Positions 53,160-63,950 of a DNA stretch of 64,000 bases are shown piece by piece. Positions within the stretch are counted from its first letter, which is position 1. The number at the start of each line of letters is the position of its first letter. The position numbers and the translations under genes were made by a program. The notes below the pieces were generated by a model. It saw nothing but the letters and a program-made list of their open reading frames with translations, did no database searches and was not told the DNA's origin. The stretch is from Trichostrongylus colubriformis. Lineage: Eukaryota; Nematoda; Chromadorea; Rhabditida; Trichostrongylidae. The stretch spans positions 21,763,743 through 21,827,742 of the forward strand of contig OZ022256.1 of NCBI GenBank assembly GCA_963978905.1. The letters run 5' to 3'.

Positions 53160-55560
53160 GCATTGCTCCAATCGACTTCCCAGCATCCGGACCAGCAACT
53201 ATTGCCAATTTATTCTTGCGTTGCTGTTTTTGCTCAGATTTTCGCGTTTTACTCTATCTGCATTTTACTTTACCGTTTATTTCACCTGTCAAGCGAAATT
53301 CAATGGGTGAATCGTAATTTTTTAATTGTACTTCTTCGATCACCTTTTCCCGTGCCTGAAGGATAATGCGTAGGATTAATTTTTTTGAACTGTACTTCTT
53401 CGTTTACCTTTTTCCGTGCCTGAAGCTAAAATAGGTGCTTGTGATATCTTTACTGTAACATAAACTTACAGAAGATTACCAATATAACTACACAGATTTT
53501 GAAATATAGCAAACATACAATCTTGCGGTGCTGTAGACGTCAGAAAGGGGGAGCCGTATTTGAGAGCCCGAAGAGGGGGGTAGTCGTATTGACGTGGCCT
53601 AACTTGGAAATGCCCTGATATCGGGGTATCATCTGCATGATTCGAACTTCATTAATGCAAGGTTAACATATTTCATCATAGGGATTTATACATGCGGTGA
53701 CTTACAAATATGAATACAAATTTGGCTATCCTCAAAGCCAGTGAACCGTGAAAAGTAAGAGGGAAATCTGTAAACTGTCCTTGTTATAGAGGAACCTTTC
53801 AATAGATAAACACATTCGTAGTTGAATACCAAAGAACATCCATATATTTGCCCCGATGCATTGCTTTAGGCAATATGCGCTGTATCATGCGAGACGGGAA
53901 ACCGCACTGCTGTTTCTCGTCACAATGCTTGTTCATCACATTGCGAGATTACGAGGTAATCAGAAGTGGGTTGTCCGGTAGAGTGATTAATAGCCAAATC
54001 AGTGAAAATGGTGCAATGGATGGACTTCACGAATTGAGGAAAAGCATTGGATACATCTCGATCATACGGCCGCGGGATTTTTGAAATAGTGTAGCAGAGC
54101 GCGTCGAGATTTTATGTCGATTCTCCATCGCGAAAGAACAAAACGCATCAGTTCACAAAACATTGTACGTACGAAATCTCCACTATGAATGGATCGCAAG
54201 CGAGGAGGATAGAAAAATAGTGACAGCAAGTCCTAATTCCTCTCGTTTCTGCTGGCTGTTATGTGGGCACTGTAACGCTGTTCAGATAGCGCTTTAACAT
54301 GTAGGCACCGTACGCTTGCATGCAATCGAGATGAATGAAGGAATATTCACAAACTGTTGGTGCATGTGCATTGATTTCACGGAAGAACAAAGCATAGTCA
54401 AGCCTGAAAGAGACGCTGTGAAATTTGTAGTGAATATTATTTAAAATTTGAGCCTATCATTCGAAAGAAAGGGTTTTTCCAAGGAAAAGTGAAGAGAGGA
54501 AGTTAAGTGCTATCACATCATCAAAAGTTACTGATCGTTCCGCTAAAGTACTCACTTCGCTATGCGGCTCAGCAAGGATATCTGATTGAAAGCTGTGTCG
54601 TGGATCTCGACGAATATCTGTAAGCAATGTAAACAATTGCAGCAGCAATTGAGCTATCGTTAGAAAATTGTGAGAGCTACACAAAGCAAGTAGTATACCC
54701 TGTGGAGGATAGTGAGCGGCTCGAAAAAGGGCAGCCAATGGGCAGAGGCCCAACTCGCCTGCTAAGTGTTGAAGCAAAAGGGAGATATTTTCACGCAGAG
54801 CAGACCCTTTGGAGGAATTCCGTGCTCTGACAAAATAGAAGACAGAACAAAAAGAAGTAGTAACAAAGACAGAGGACCTCTGTAAGACTGCACAGTACCC
54901 GAAATTGCTAGACGATTTCAATTCGTTCATAAGGATTATAAAAGCATGTTGGCAGAAGCTTAAATCAAGCTCAAATAAGTGCTGCGAAAACTAAGAATGT
55001 TGAGCGAAGGCGAAATAGCCTGCAATCATCGAAGTACAGTGGTAGGGTGAGGTCACTTCCGACCAATCAACAACTGTCGGCAGCTCAAATTTAGCGCGAA
55101 TATATTTCGTGAGCCTGCCCAAATTTCAAAGGAACCAAGAAGAGTTCTCAAAATTCTAGGTTATCTTAAAAACCCTTGTGCTGCAGCGATATCAGTGGAA
55201 TCGAAAAAATAAACATTCTCAAAGACAGTCCGAGAGGCTTCGCAGAAAAAGTAATTGAGGAGATAAAGCCACTATCAAAAACCCACGGCTGGATGGTAGG
55301 AACCATCACGAAAAGTTATGGCAATAGGCGTAAAAATAAAATGAGATACTGCGGAAATGGTTCAATTTCAAAGACAGCGGAAGGGGTAAATCCGACAAAC
55401 TATGGAATATGAAAGTAGGGGTGTTGAGCAATGTAATAGTACACAAAGAACGACATAAAACTGCGAAAAAACCAGGGAATAGGAACCCGAAAATCCCCTT
55501 TTCTCCCTCATCTCCTTCGTCACTACTCGGAATGGAAAGCAGGTCAGAGCGTGAACCAGT
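53160..55560. other. No confident gene; one possible minus-strand exon
   Basis: At 54699-54826 (minus) an exon-like segment follows the acceptor TCTATTTTGTCAG and ends before GTATAC. Its frame encodes LRENISLLLQHLAGELGLCP and LAALFRAAHYPPQ. It lies in a 157-codon open frame (54457-54930). There is no family match and no phased neighbours. A nearby frame at 53848-54084 (plus) has several cysteines but no recognised domain. Confidence 0.35.
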
Positions 55561-55564
55561 CGGC

Positions 55565-55656
55565 TCGTTGTCCCGCTCCTCGGCGGCTCGCCGGGACGCA
55601 GGACTGCACGGATCGTTGTCCCGCTCCTCGGCGGCTCGCCGGGACGCAGGACTGCA
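55565..55656. repeat. GC-rich 48-bp tandem duplication
   Basis: Two near-perfect units start at 55565 and 55613. Each has TCGTTGTCCCGCTCCTCGGC and GGCTCGCCGGGACGCAGGAC. Within each unit GTCCCG and CGGGAC pair, so each could fold into a GC-rich hairpin. Both strands stay open across the pair. Confidence 0.9.
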
Positions 55657-55814
55657 GAACGACATGTAGTGCTGTGGGGTCGTCATAAGACACCAAGCCG
55701 CGTTTTCTCAATGCGGTTTTCGCCATGTATGACCTTTTTCGAAGTAGAGGGTTTGTCTTCAAACAACGTGACTTTCAGATCTCAGTTTTCCCTTACCCCT
55801 GCTTGTGCCTTAGA

Positions 55815-56353
55815 AGGCAGCATTAGGAGAAGTTTGGACGAAGAGTAAAAGAAGTAGTGAATGGGAAAGTCGAGATGCCTAGTAACAAGATACTGAAGAA
55901 AAAACGAATGGAAATGTTCAAAAACCCGAGAAATATGACCTCCTCCCACGGCTGGTTCTAGGCGCGGACGACCTTTTCATAAAGCGACGGGTAGTGCGAA
56001 AGAGATTCCCATCGGCATGTCGCAAATAAACACAAGGGAGTGTTTAGAAATACGACAGCATCTATTTTCCGGAGTGAGCTTCATGCTAAAACTGAGAAAG
56101 CGTCGCGGAATACCTTCAATCTCTCCGCATATCCTTGGCCGTTCTCATCATAGCCGACCACGAATCATGTCGCTTGGGGGCGGGGTCGATTATCGAAAGG
56201 CGGCAGCTCTTATCCGTTGCGCCGTTTCTGCAGCTCGGAGGCGCACTTTTTCGCGGGGATTTCGCCATAGATAGCCTTCTTACCCCTATAGTTTCCATGT
56301 AAATGACTTCTCTCGGGGATTTCTCAGTAACCACATTACCCCTAATGCTGTCT
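55815..56353. mobile_element. TTAA-type MITE, copy C, diverged
   Basis: It has ends AGGCAGCATTAGGAG and CCCCTAATGCTGTCT, and a body homologous to copies A and B, in the same orientation as B. The flanks are TAGA and TCAA, so the target duplication is eroded. It directly abuts a BEL/Pao gag fragment. Confidence 0.75.
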
Positions 56354-56361
56354 TCAAGGCT

Positions 56362-57583
56362 GCATCTAGTGAAGCGGATGACTATCAAGAGTGATTCAAT
56401 GCGGTCAAAGCCCTGGTCAACCGAATAATGTCGGTAGGGTTCGACATCAGGAGCACTTGTGGTCCGAAACCATGCTAAATAAATTTCCACACGAACTTGT
56501 CAAGGATGTTCTCGCGAATTATCAGGAAACGGATGCTTTGGGAATCAGTGATCTTCTGGAGGCTTCAGGCAAAGAAACTAGCGCGAAAGCCTATGTTCTA
56601 TTGCGACTGGGCAACAACCGATCAACGCTAGATGAAAAGCTTAACATGGAGCGCTCGTTTCAGCGAGCCCATTGTTCATACTGTGAACGGTTGAATCATT
56701 CCTCTAAGCACTTCGGAACGGTGACCGACAGCCAACGGCGTCCAAACCCTTCAAAATAAAGCAGATCGTCCTGAAAATGTTTTTCGAACAACCATGCAAG
56801 TACCACGAGCAAAATGAATCGTTCGTGGAGACACACATGATTCGTCGATGTGTGCAAGATCAAAAAGGTTGCATATCCATCTGCCGTAAACCCACTGCTC
56901 CCGCTGGGAAGAAATGAAAACTAATAATACTTCCGACAGTTTCCGTCCAACAGATCACATCCGAGACCAACTCCGACAGTTGATAGAGGGTACCCAAATG
57001 GTGGAATTGACGTAAGGCGAAATCGGTCAAACCCGAATCAACCACTAAGTTCCAATTGGAACATTGCAAGTAGTTGCATAAATCCCACGCGTCATATCCA
57101 GTCTGAACAGCTGCTGCTGATGGGAGCTGAAGGAACTGCCCGGAGTAATAGTACTGATGCTTTCAAGCGGGTGTCATTTTTCTTTGATACTGGCGCACAA
57201 AAACAGTGATAAATTAAGAACTTGCCGAACGACAAGGTTCACCCAAAGTCGCTGCCGAAGCCTGCGCAATGTCAGTCATCGAAGGGCATACAGAAAAATT
57301 CGAAAGCCCTTTGTCGTTTACAAAATATACAGCGCACACGGGCAAGAAACGAGAATAAATATCAGGACAAATGTCGCCCGTAGCAACAGGGGCATTTCCC
57401 TCAGTAAAAATTACTAAAATTAACCTAAAAATCCTTCAGAAAGAAGATATTTTCGTTGCAAACTCCAGAATCATGAAGGAACGTCATGTTCCACATATTT
57501 TACTTGGTCTTGACCGCTATTACGACTCAGTAATATCGAATGCGAGCATCCCTACTCCTACAGGCTCACACATTGCCTCATAG
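56362..57583 (+). pseudogene. Second BEL/Pao remnant: gag end and protease
   Basis: Conceptual translation starts ASSEADDYQE and includes ALVNRIMSVGFDIRSTC, then the open frame to 56759 (NKFPHELVKDVLANYQE and a knuckle-like CSYCERLNHSSKHFGTV). The protease part lies at about 57110-57590: GAEGTARSNSTDAFKRVSFF precedes FDTGAQK (DTG motif), then LKILQKEDIFVANSRIM and HILLGLDRYYDSVIS. RT and integrase are absent. The sequence differs enough from the element at 37858-46135 to be a separate lineage. Stops and frameshifts occur throughout. Confidence 0.75.
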
Positions 57584-59401
57584 ACTATGAGTCATAGTTC
57601 TTACGCCTTTACAAATGCATCGCACATAATGACATCAATATTTGAAATATCTGATGATTATAGCGGAACAAAGAGTGTTTGAATCAAAAAGGCTTGGCAT
57701 GGAACCTGTTGAAAATGTGAAGGAGTATAGCACTTTTCAGTACGACTTATCATACCGGCGCGCATAGCTCGCACACACCGCGTCACACGCCGCTCGTCGT
57801 GGCGCAAAGTCTTTACATGAGGGTACGGAGCCGGTGACCCGCATCACGTACACCACCGTGGGGCCACAAGGTCCTACGTAAGAACTCACTGTTGCGCACA
57901 TCGAAGCATGCTATGTGACATAAAAGCCAATGCGCGGCGCGGCGGCTAGCGATGGCCAACGCTGCTACCATTGGGCGGGTCTATATAGTCATGTCAGGAT
58001 TTCGTACACTAACACGCGACGAATAGCGTGGCGAGTGCAAGTTGCTCCTTCGCGTAAGATTGCGTACATCGCCGTAGTGTAATTTTCACTCTACTTTTAC
58101 TTTTTTTGTTATTATCTGTTTCTCTCAAGGACTTCACGACATTGGTCCAGGGCATTCAGTCTGGGTCTGCAACCAGCCGCAGCAACTCTAGCTAGAGGAG
58201 TCGCAAAGCGGAATCTCGATCTAACGATAAATGCTCCCAATGTGCTCCATTGAGGATAACCTTAATGACACTAGTAGTGGAAGAAGGGGTATGCACAATA
58301 ATCACAAAAATTTTCTGTGATGGCTGCGAATGTTGTTCTTTTGGTGTGACGAAACTGTTAGCACACTTGGATTCGCTTAAGACTAAGAATGGTGTACATC
58401 CGTGGAGTAAAACATACAAAAGAAAAAGGAGCAAACGTTTAAAACGTTGGCGAAGTGACAGCAAGGTTAAACAGCATTGGTAGCAGCAACGGCCATCACC
58501 CACCGGCAGTGGCTGTGGCTTCACTAGCTCTCGCCGCATGTACGCGAAGATGGGTTTCCCTCTCCAGGTCATTGGAGCAGCGCCTTTGAAGCCCAGCTGC
58601 GCCGCACATTGTCTTTTTGAGCCCCACGTCACAGTAACAAAGTCTTTCATCTTCTGAATTCTATTATACCTCCCTAATATTATGATAACCCACTGGTGCT
58701 TTAAGATTTATTCGCTTTGTTTTAGAAACCCTGGCAAATCCTCAAATTTTGCCTTCGAAATTTCGTAACGGTTTTAGAAATTAATCTATGCAGTTTACCT
58801 GGCAAACCTTATACCGTTCGAGAAATGGTATCAAAAAGTGATGCTCTCCTCCTTCTATGTCCATTTTGAGGAACTCAACCGACTTATCATTGTTCTGCTC
58901 GACCAAGTCACCTCAATCAAAAAATTGACGTTTGAGGTTATAACAATACGAATTGACTTGAGTACTTCACAGATGCAACGTTCTACCTTGCTTTATTGTA
59001 CTATATGCCTGACGATCACTCTGAAATGGGGGAGGGAGAATTCCACCGACGATGCGTACGCCGCGCGTGCTAGGTGACGTACAGCCAGCGCGCGCGAAAA
59101 GGTGGGCAACTTTCATGACACCACGAGTGACGTGAAAGTGGTTCGATCAAGTCAGGTCATCAGTATTGCGTGCCTGTCAATTCACCATGGGGATGACGAA
59201 ACTACATTCACATCGCGCCAACATTATAAATTCGATAGATCACAGCTGATTTTCAAATCCAACCTCAAGCGACTCAACCCATTGGAACATTCACTGCATA
59301 TCCACCAGTCTGCAGCATGCTTGACGATTGAGCGAATGTTAATTTTTACCTCTTGGTCCTCTCGATAGATGGTCATCCTTACCTTCTCTTAAAGCCATAA
59401 C
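57584..59401. other. No confident gene; GC-rich promoter-like block
   Basis: Bases 57750-58060 are unusually GC- and CpG-rich for the window and contain GGGCGGGTCTATATAG, a TATA-like site. A solo LTR or host promoter is possible. A minus-strand frame at 58192-58650 begins MKDFVTVTWGSKRQCAAQLG and may be an exon. A plus frame at 58250-58483 has several cysteines and a basic C-terminus. Neither matches a family I know. A second CpG-rich patch lies at 59045-59100. Confidence 0.35.
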
Positions 59402-59445
59402 ACTGCAATTTGTTCCCATGTTCTCCCTTGTTGAAACCTCGGCAT

Positions 59446-59915
59446 AGTTGTCGATTGTTTTTCTTTTGTATGCCAACACGAGGCTAGTTGTGGAACCTTT
59501 ATTGGCCTAACGTTTCGACCTTCTCGTCTTCTTCAGAGGCCTGAAGATGGCTCGAAGCTCTTGATTTGCAAAATATCCGAACAAGCGCCTCCTCCCCTCT
59601 AGCGTTTCCGGCGTCGTTTCGAGATCGCTCTCGGACAACCCGGTAATGAAACAACAAACTCACCCAAGATTCCACCAGCGGAGCAGCAGCTCGCGCCTCA
59701 ATCACATGTGTCAGTAAGGGCGAATGAGTCTTACTTGACTCGATGTTCCTTATACGGCAGAAACTACAGCCGCGCACGTCGCCTTTACCGTAACTCGCAC
59801 TGTGATACGAAAGGCAAGAGTTCATTGCTAATAGAAAGACACTCGTTTCGGTTGTTCATTCGTGGCTTTCTTGTGGAAATCCAGAATGACTCTAACACTT
59901 TACGTGACGAAACTT
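59446..59915. repeat. Left inverted pseudo-LTR of the Penelope-like element
   Basis: About 470 bp, the reverse complement of 61907-62375. One clear mismatch is in the outer part (AGGCTAGTT versus AGGTTAGTT). Frames encoded on it duplicate those of the right copy exactly over 108 codons. It diverges from the right copy just inside GACGAAACTT. Confidence 0.9.
59504..59541 (-). ncRNA. Hammerhead ribozyme-like motif, left copy
   Basis: The minus-strand copy of the motif at 62281-62318: GGCCT, CTGAAGA core, GAC/GTC helix, GAAA, then AGGCC. It points outward, opposite to the right copy. Confidence 0.55.
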
Positions 59916-62037
59916 TCAGCTTTCCGATAATGCATTAAACTTCCTGAGTCTGGGACCATCATTCGCGCCTTCACATAACATCAATGCAGCCACTTTCCGT
60001 AAGACTGTGGGAGGTTTACAAAGATTGAGAGATCTGCTACGATACAAGGCTCGACGCGAGAACGACATGCAAGCCACTTTTGTCTCTAATCGAATGTCGT
60101 TACCAAACGTACCATTCCCACGCACAGTTTATAAAGAACCTGAGCCGGTGCTCGAGGTAGATGTGAAGTTCAGGATATTGACATCGGGTGTGCTAGCTAC
60201 ACTTGATAGATATAGACGGCTTCGCAATAACAACTTGACCAGCGAGCAATGGCAGGGATTCAGAGAATTGCGTGAGTTAAGATCTAACGGTACAATACGC
60301 ATTTCGGTTAGTGATAAAGGTGGGGAGTTTGTGGTTCTACCACAGCCACTAGACCGTGGGATAACCGAGCTCCACTTGCAGGATTCATCCATATACCGAC
60401 GCGTCACTTTTAAGGATTTCATCACGCAAAGCAGATTTCTCAATCAGGTGTGGATGACGGTTGGAACATCTGCTGGAATAGATCGAAAGTTCTTGACGAG
60501 GCTTAAACTTGACAACCCTAGTTGTCCTGTTTTTTATAGTCTTATCAAGACCCACAAGCTGGCTCCAAACGAGATGTCGTCGATGTCACCAGACACCTAT
60601 AAAATACGACCTATCATAAGTTGTGTTGGTGGACCTACCGATCGTATATCATGGTACCTTAATACAATAGTCAGCCAATTATTGGCCAAAATCCCCGCCC
60701 ATTTGACCAACACGAATCAATTCCTCCAACGTTTGCACAATTCGAGCTTCGGATCGACTTGTGTGATGGAGTCATTTGATGTTGCCTCGCTTTATACAAA
60801 CGTACAAAATGAACAAGCTCTGCAGGCCTTATCTGAAATGTTGGATAGGCATGTTAATGAGATTGCGACTTTTGGTTTGGATAAAGCGCACATAATGACT
60901 CTAGTTGGGGCTTGTTTACGTTGTAACATCTTCAAATGGTCAGGGTTGTATTACTCTCAGATTAGGGGTTTGGCCATGGGTCAGCGACTAGCACCTGTAC
61001 TTGCGATCTGCTTTATGAGCAGAATAGAACAACCAGTACTTGGTCGCTTACCTCTGTTGTACTGCAGATATATCGACGACTGCTTCATAGTAACATCAAC
61101 ACAATCCGAAATGGACGAGTGTTTCCGCCTATTGAATGAGCAGTCGCAGTACATTAGGCTTACACGGGAAGTACCAAAACATGGGTGGCTACCGTATCTC
61201 AATACGCAGGTCAAGTTGTCTGGTGGCATTGCCAGGGTAAAATGGTACCGCAAGCCCAGCTGTAAAAATATCTTGATTCATGCGACGTCAGCTCATCCTG
61301 CTGCTGTGAAACGTGCGGTCATTAAGAACATGTTCGCAACAGCAATCAGTATGTGCACTGGTGGTGAGGAACGGCAGGAATCAAAACGTTTAGCCTTGTG
61401 CATTGCTGCTAGAAACGGCTATGCGGTACCATCGCACCAGAGAGCGTCATATGCTGGCCAACGACGACAAACGCCACGCCAAGGTAAACTACCTTTATGC
61501 ATTCCGTTTATCTCGGACAGGGTTAGCGCAGAAATAAACCGCAGTATTGTTCGAGCACAGTTACAAAATGATGTTGTCTTAGTGAATATCCCTAATGACA
61601 ACATCAAACGACAACTTGTTCGCAACAGACTGTACGATAAGCAATGCCTAACTCCAAATTGCATTACTTGTCCTTACGGGAAGCCAGGAGATTGTGACAG
61701 GGCTTGTGTTATTTATGAGCTTCAATGTAGGACCTGTAATAGCACATATATTGGAGAAACGGGAAGGGTACTGGCTATACGCATCAGAGAACATCTAGCT
61801 GGGAAAAGACGTGGTGTTATAACCACCCCACTTGGCAAGCATAAAGTTGAGGAGCATAACGGGAATGACTTTGATGTTATGTGCTCTATTTTGGCGTGCG
61901 AGACGGAAGTTTCGTCACGTAAAGTGTTAGAGTCATTCTGGATTTCCACAAGAAAGCCACGAATGAACAACCGAAACGAGTGTCTTTCTATTAGCAATGA
62001 ACTCTTGCCTTTCGTATCACAGTGCGAGTTACGGTAA
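59916..62037 (+). CDS. Penelope-like polyprotein: reverse transcriptase plus GIY-YIG endonuclease
   Basis: The 676-codon frame from 60007 uses GTG, and the same frame is open back to a TGA near 59904, with LNFLSLGPSFAPSHN in between, a conserved N-terminal PLE block. The first in-frame ATG is at 60067. So the N-terminus is incomplete or made from a non-standard start. RT motifs (numbered from 60007): FDVASLYTNV at 257-266 (motif A), GLAMGQRLAP at 321-330 (motif B, with Q where S is usual), YCRYIDDCFIV at 352-362 (catalytic). A Cys cluster (C547, C552, C555, C563) precedes the GIY-YIG nuclease: VIYELQC and TYIGETGR at 568-587, R592/H596, E642 in LESFW. The frame has no stop or shift and may still be active. 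Confidence 0.92.
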
Positions 62038-62375
62038 AGGCGACGTGCGCGGCTGTAGTTTCTGCCGTATAAGGAACATCGAGTCAAGTAAGACTCATTC
62101 GCCCTTACTGACACATGTGATTGAGGCGCGAGCTGCTGCTCCGCTGGTGGAATCTTGGGTGAGTTTGTTGTTTCATTACCGGGTTGTCCGAGAGCGATCT
62201 CGAAACGACGCCGGAAACGCTAGAGGGGAGGAGGCGCTTGTTCGGATATTTTGCAAATCAAGAGCTTCGAGCCATCTTCAGGCCTCTGAAGAAGACGAGA
62301 AGGTCGAAACGTTAGGCCAATAAAGGTTCCACAACTAACCTCGTGTTGGCATACAAAAGAAAAACAATCGACAAC
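61907..62375. repeat. Right inverted pseudo-LTR of the Penelope-like element
   Basis: It overlaps the last 44 codons of the ORF and about 340 bp of 3' sequence. It ends CAATCGACAACT just at the right target duplication. AATAAA at 62319-62324 could serve as a poly(A) signal directly after the hammerhead-like motif. Confidence 0.9.
62281..62318 (+). ncRNA. Hammerhead ribozyme-like motif, right copy
   Basis: GGCCT pairs with AGGCC (stem I, 5 bp). CTGAAGA matches the CUGANGA core. GAC and GTC form a short stem II. GAA(A) follows, then AC and GT as a minimal stem III with T before AGGCC as the cleavage-site base. This is the layout reported for hammerheads in Penelope-like elements, where a very short stem III is thought to favour dimers. 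One unpaired A next to stem II and the lack of a stem III loop make activity uncertain. Confidence 0.6.
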
Positions 62376-62611
62376 TGCAATTTGTTTTGGAAAACTTTGC
62401 GGATAGCCTCACTGACCACTTCCGTCCTAGTGATTTTTGGGCCGATTAGGCGCTGCAGTGAACGGTAGCGATTGTTGACAGCAGTTGTTCGAGCAGTTGT
62501 GACGCTACTCAATGGACCCTTGCGCTCCCACCATCAGCGCGCTCATCCAAATCGGCTTTTCACGAACGTTGATGCCTCTCATTGTTGAAAAACTAACGAG
62601 GATCCGCTTAC

Positions 62612-63755
62612 CAAGAGTATAACGGTTATTTATAGGATCCGTTGTAATTGCTATTTCCAGCTGCTCCAACTTTCCATTTATTCGCGTATACCGTGACAAA
62701 ATACTCGAACTGATGTTCTCCTGCAGGAAAACTTCTAAATAACCTCTTTATGTGCTATTTTTAGGAGGTACCTTCACATAACCGACTATTCTGCAAGTGT
62801 AGTTGTTGAATTCTTGTATGGCTTCATCAAAGGTGATTTCACTGGCGATACCAACAGAGTAGATGCTGCGTTTGATGCCATAAATGACATTAGAGCTAAC
62901 GGCGGAGCGATCTGTGTCGCGTTTCCAGCAGTAGGCCTTTGAAGGCAATCCTGACGCCGACCCACTGAGGTCCGCTCTAGATAGTACCACCCCTAGCTCA
63001 TCGCTGAGCTCTATGTAACACTTTCAGGGTGCACATGTTTCTTCCACAGAAATTTTTTCACGACATTTCAGTAATATTTTAGATGCTGCAACGTACCTGC
63101 AGTGGCGTGGCATTCTAGATGGACTGCATACAAATTTTCCGCCATCATCTAGAGAACCAATTCGTATGGCATAAGGACAAAATACCTAAAACTTGGTGAC
63201 ACTCCTTAGATGCTTGCAATATATCCAATTCAACCCAATAACTGGCTATCGATATTTCATGTAGAGCCAGATGGATCGGAAATTGCTCACATGTACGCGC
63301 TAGCCATGAGCATTGTTGAGCATGACACACAAAACATTACTGCATCTTGCATATATTCACCACTGATCTTGGAATTGCTTGAGTCAGCAGATAATGTGTA
63401 GAGAAGCCTTATCCCATAGTTAGAGAAAGCCAAACCTCAGGCGACAAGATGTTATACAATGCGCCTAAATTGATATCTCCTTGGCTCAAATACGTGATTC
63501 GCGATGGCGCAGACTTCTCATGATGCTCTCGAAACCATGCCTCAGGTGCATCTGGAATTTTATCGATCATAACGGAATATTTCCGGTTCCTACAGCTAGA
63601 ATACCCCCTTGGGACGATTTTCGTAGCGCTCCATGAATGGGTCTCAATGTACTTCTGTTATCAAAGTAAATGAGCAGAAAAACCATGGTGCAGAACATCA
63701 AAGCAATGACGGCAGCGACTTTTTGACGCATCTGTAAACAATCTTTGTCGTCCAT
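62612..63755 (-). CDS. Type II membrane protein gene of unknown family, partial exon model
   Basis: Exon 1 (63605-63755) encodes a short N-terminal tail (MDDKDCLQMRQK), a hydrophobic anchor (VAAVIALMFCTMVFLLIYF) and a basic stem, with donor GTATTC. After a 53-bp intron (acceptor AAAATTCCAG), exon 2 (63436-63551, 38 codons) joins in phase: APEAWFREHHEKSAPSRITY then LSQGDINLGALYNILSPE. A later exon (about 62772-62950) ends EFNNYTCRIVGYVK at donor GTACCT. The next (62612-62720) starts after TTTTCCTGCAG with ENISSSILSRYT and ends at donor GTAAGC, again in phase. The middle is unresolved. Topology resembles Golgi glycosyltransferases, but no catalytic motif is recognised. The Penelope-like element lies 226 bp beyond the last mapped exon. 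Confidence 0.5.
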
Positions 63756-63837
63756 ATAACAGCAATGGCGAAAGTCGGGTGTGCACCAGGACTGCTAAAT
63801 TGGGTCACTGCGTAAGGTAGCGTTCATACTTTGTACA

Positions 63838-63950
63838 CCGACGCCGGCACCGGCGGCGACGGCGTCTATTTGACGCCAGCACTGGTAACAACGGCGTCAA
63901 AATCATATGCCCGCCGCCGACCACGGCGGCACACTGGTGACGGGCTTCGT
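63838..63950. repeat. GC-rich inverted-repeat block at the window edge
   Basis: GACGCCGGCACCGGCGGCGACGGCGTC and further GACGCC, GGCGTC and GCCGCC/GGCGGC units occur in both orientations within about 110 bp and could fold back. The preceding GTAGCGTTCATACTTTGTACA looks like the end of a DNA transposon. The window stops before any partner end could be seen. Confidence 0.4.

Larger units (their letters stand above)
59402..62385 (+). mobile_element. Penelope-like element, near-intact, with inverted pseudo-LTRs
   Basis: The unit is bounded by a 13-bp duplication ACTGCAATTTGTT (59402-59414 and 62373-62385, sharing 3 bases with the right repeat). Inside are inverted repeats of about 470 bp (59446-59915 and 61907-62375) that I judge near-identical, plus one RT/GIY-YIG ORF. 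The left inverted copy includes the antisense of the 3' end of the ORF, as in Penelope elements with partly duplicated, inverted pseudo-LTRs. A further 31 bp (59415-59445) separates the left duplication from the left repeat. Near-identity of the repeats suggests a recent insertion. Confidence 0.9.

Noticed and set aside
57985..58060. TATA box with upstream GC box, possible promoter
   Set aside because: No downstream gene was confirmed and no second LTR copy was found, so I mention it only as a composition feature.
59708..59938. 76-codon plus-strand frame in the left pseudo-LTR
   Set aside because: It is the antisense of the GIY-YIG end of the Penelope ORF carried by the inverted repeat.
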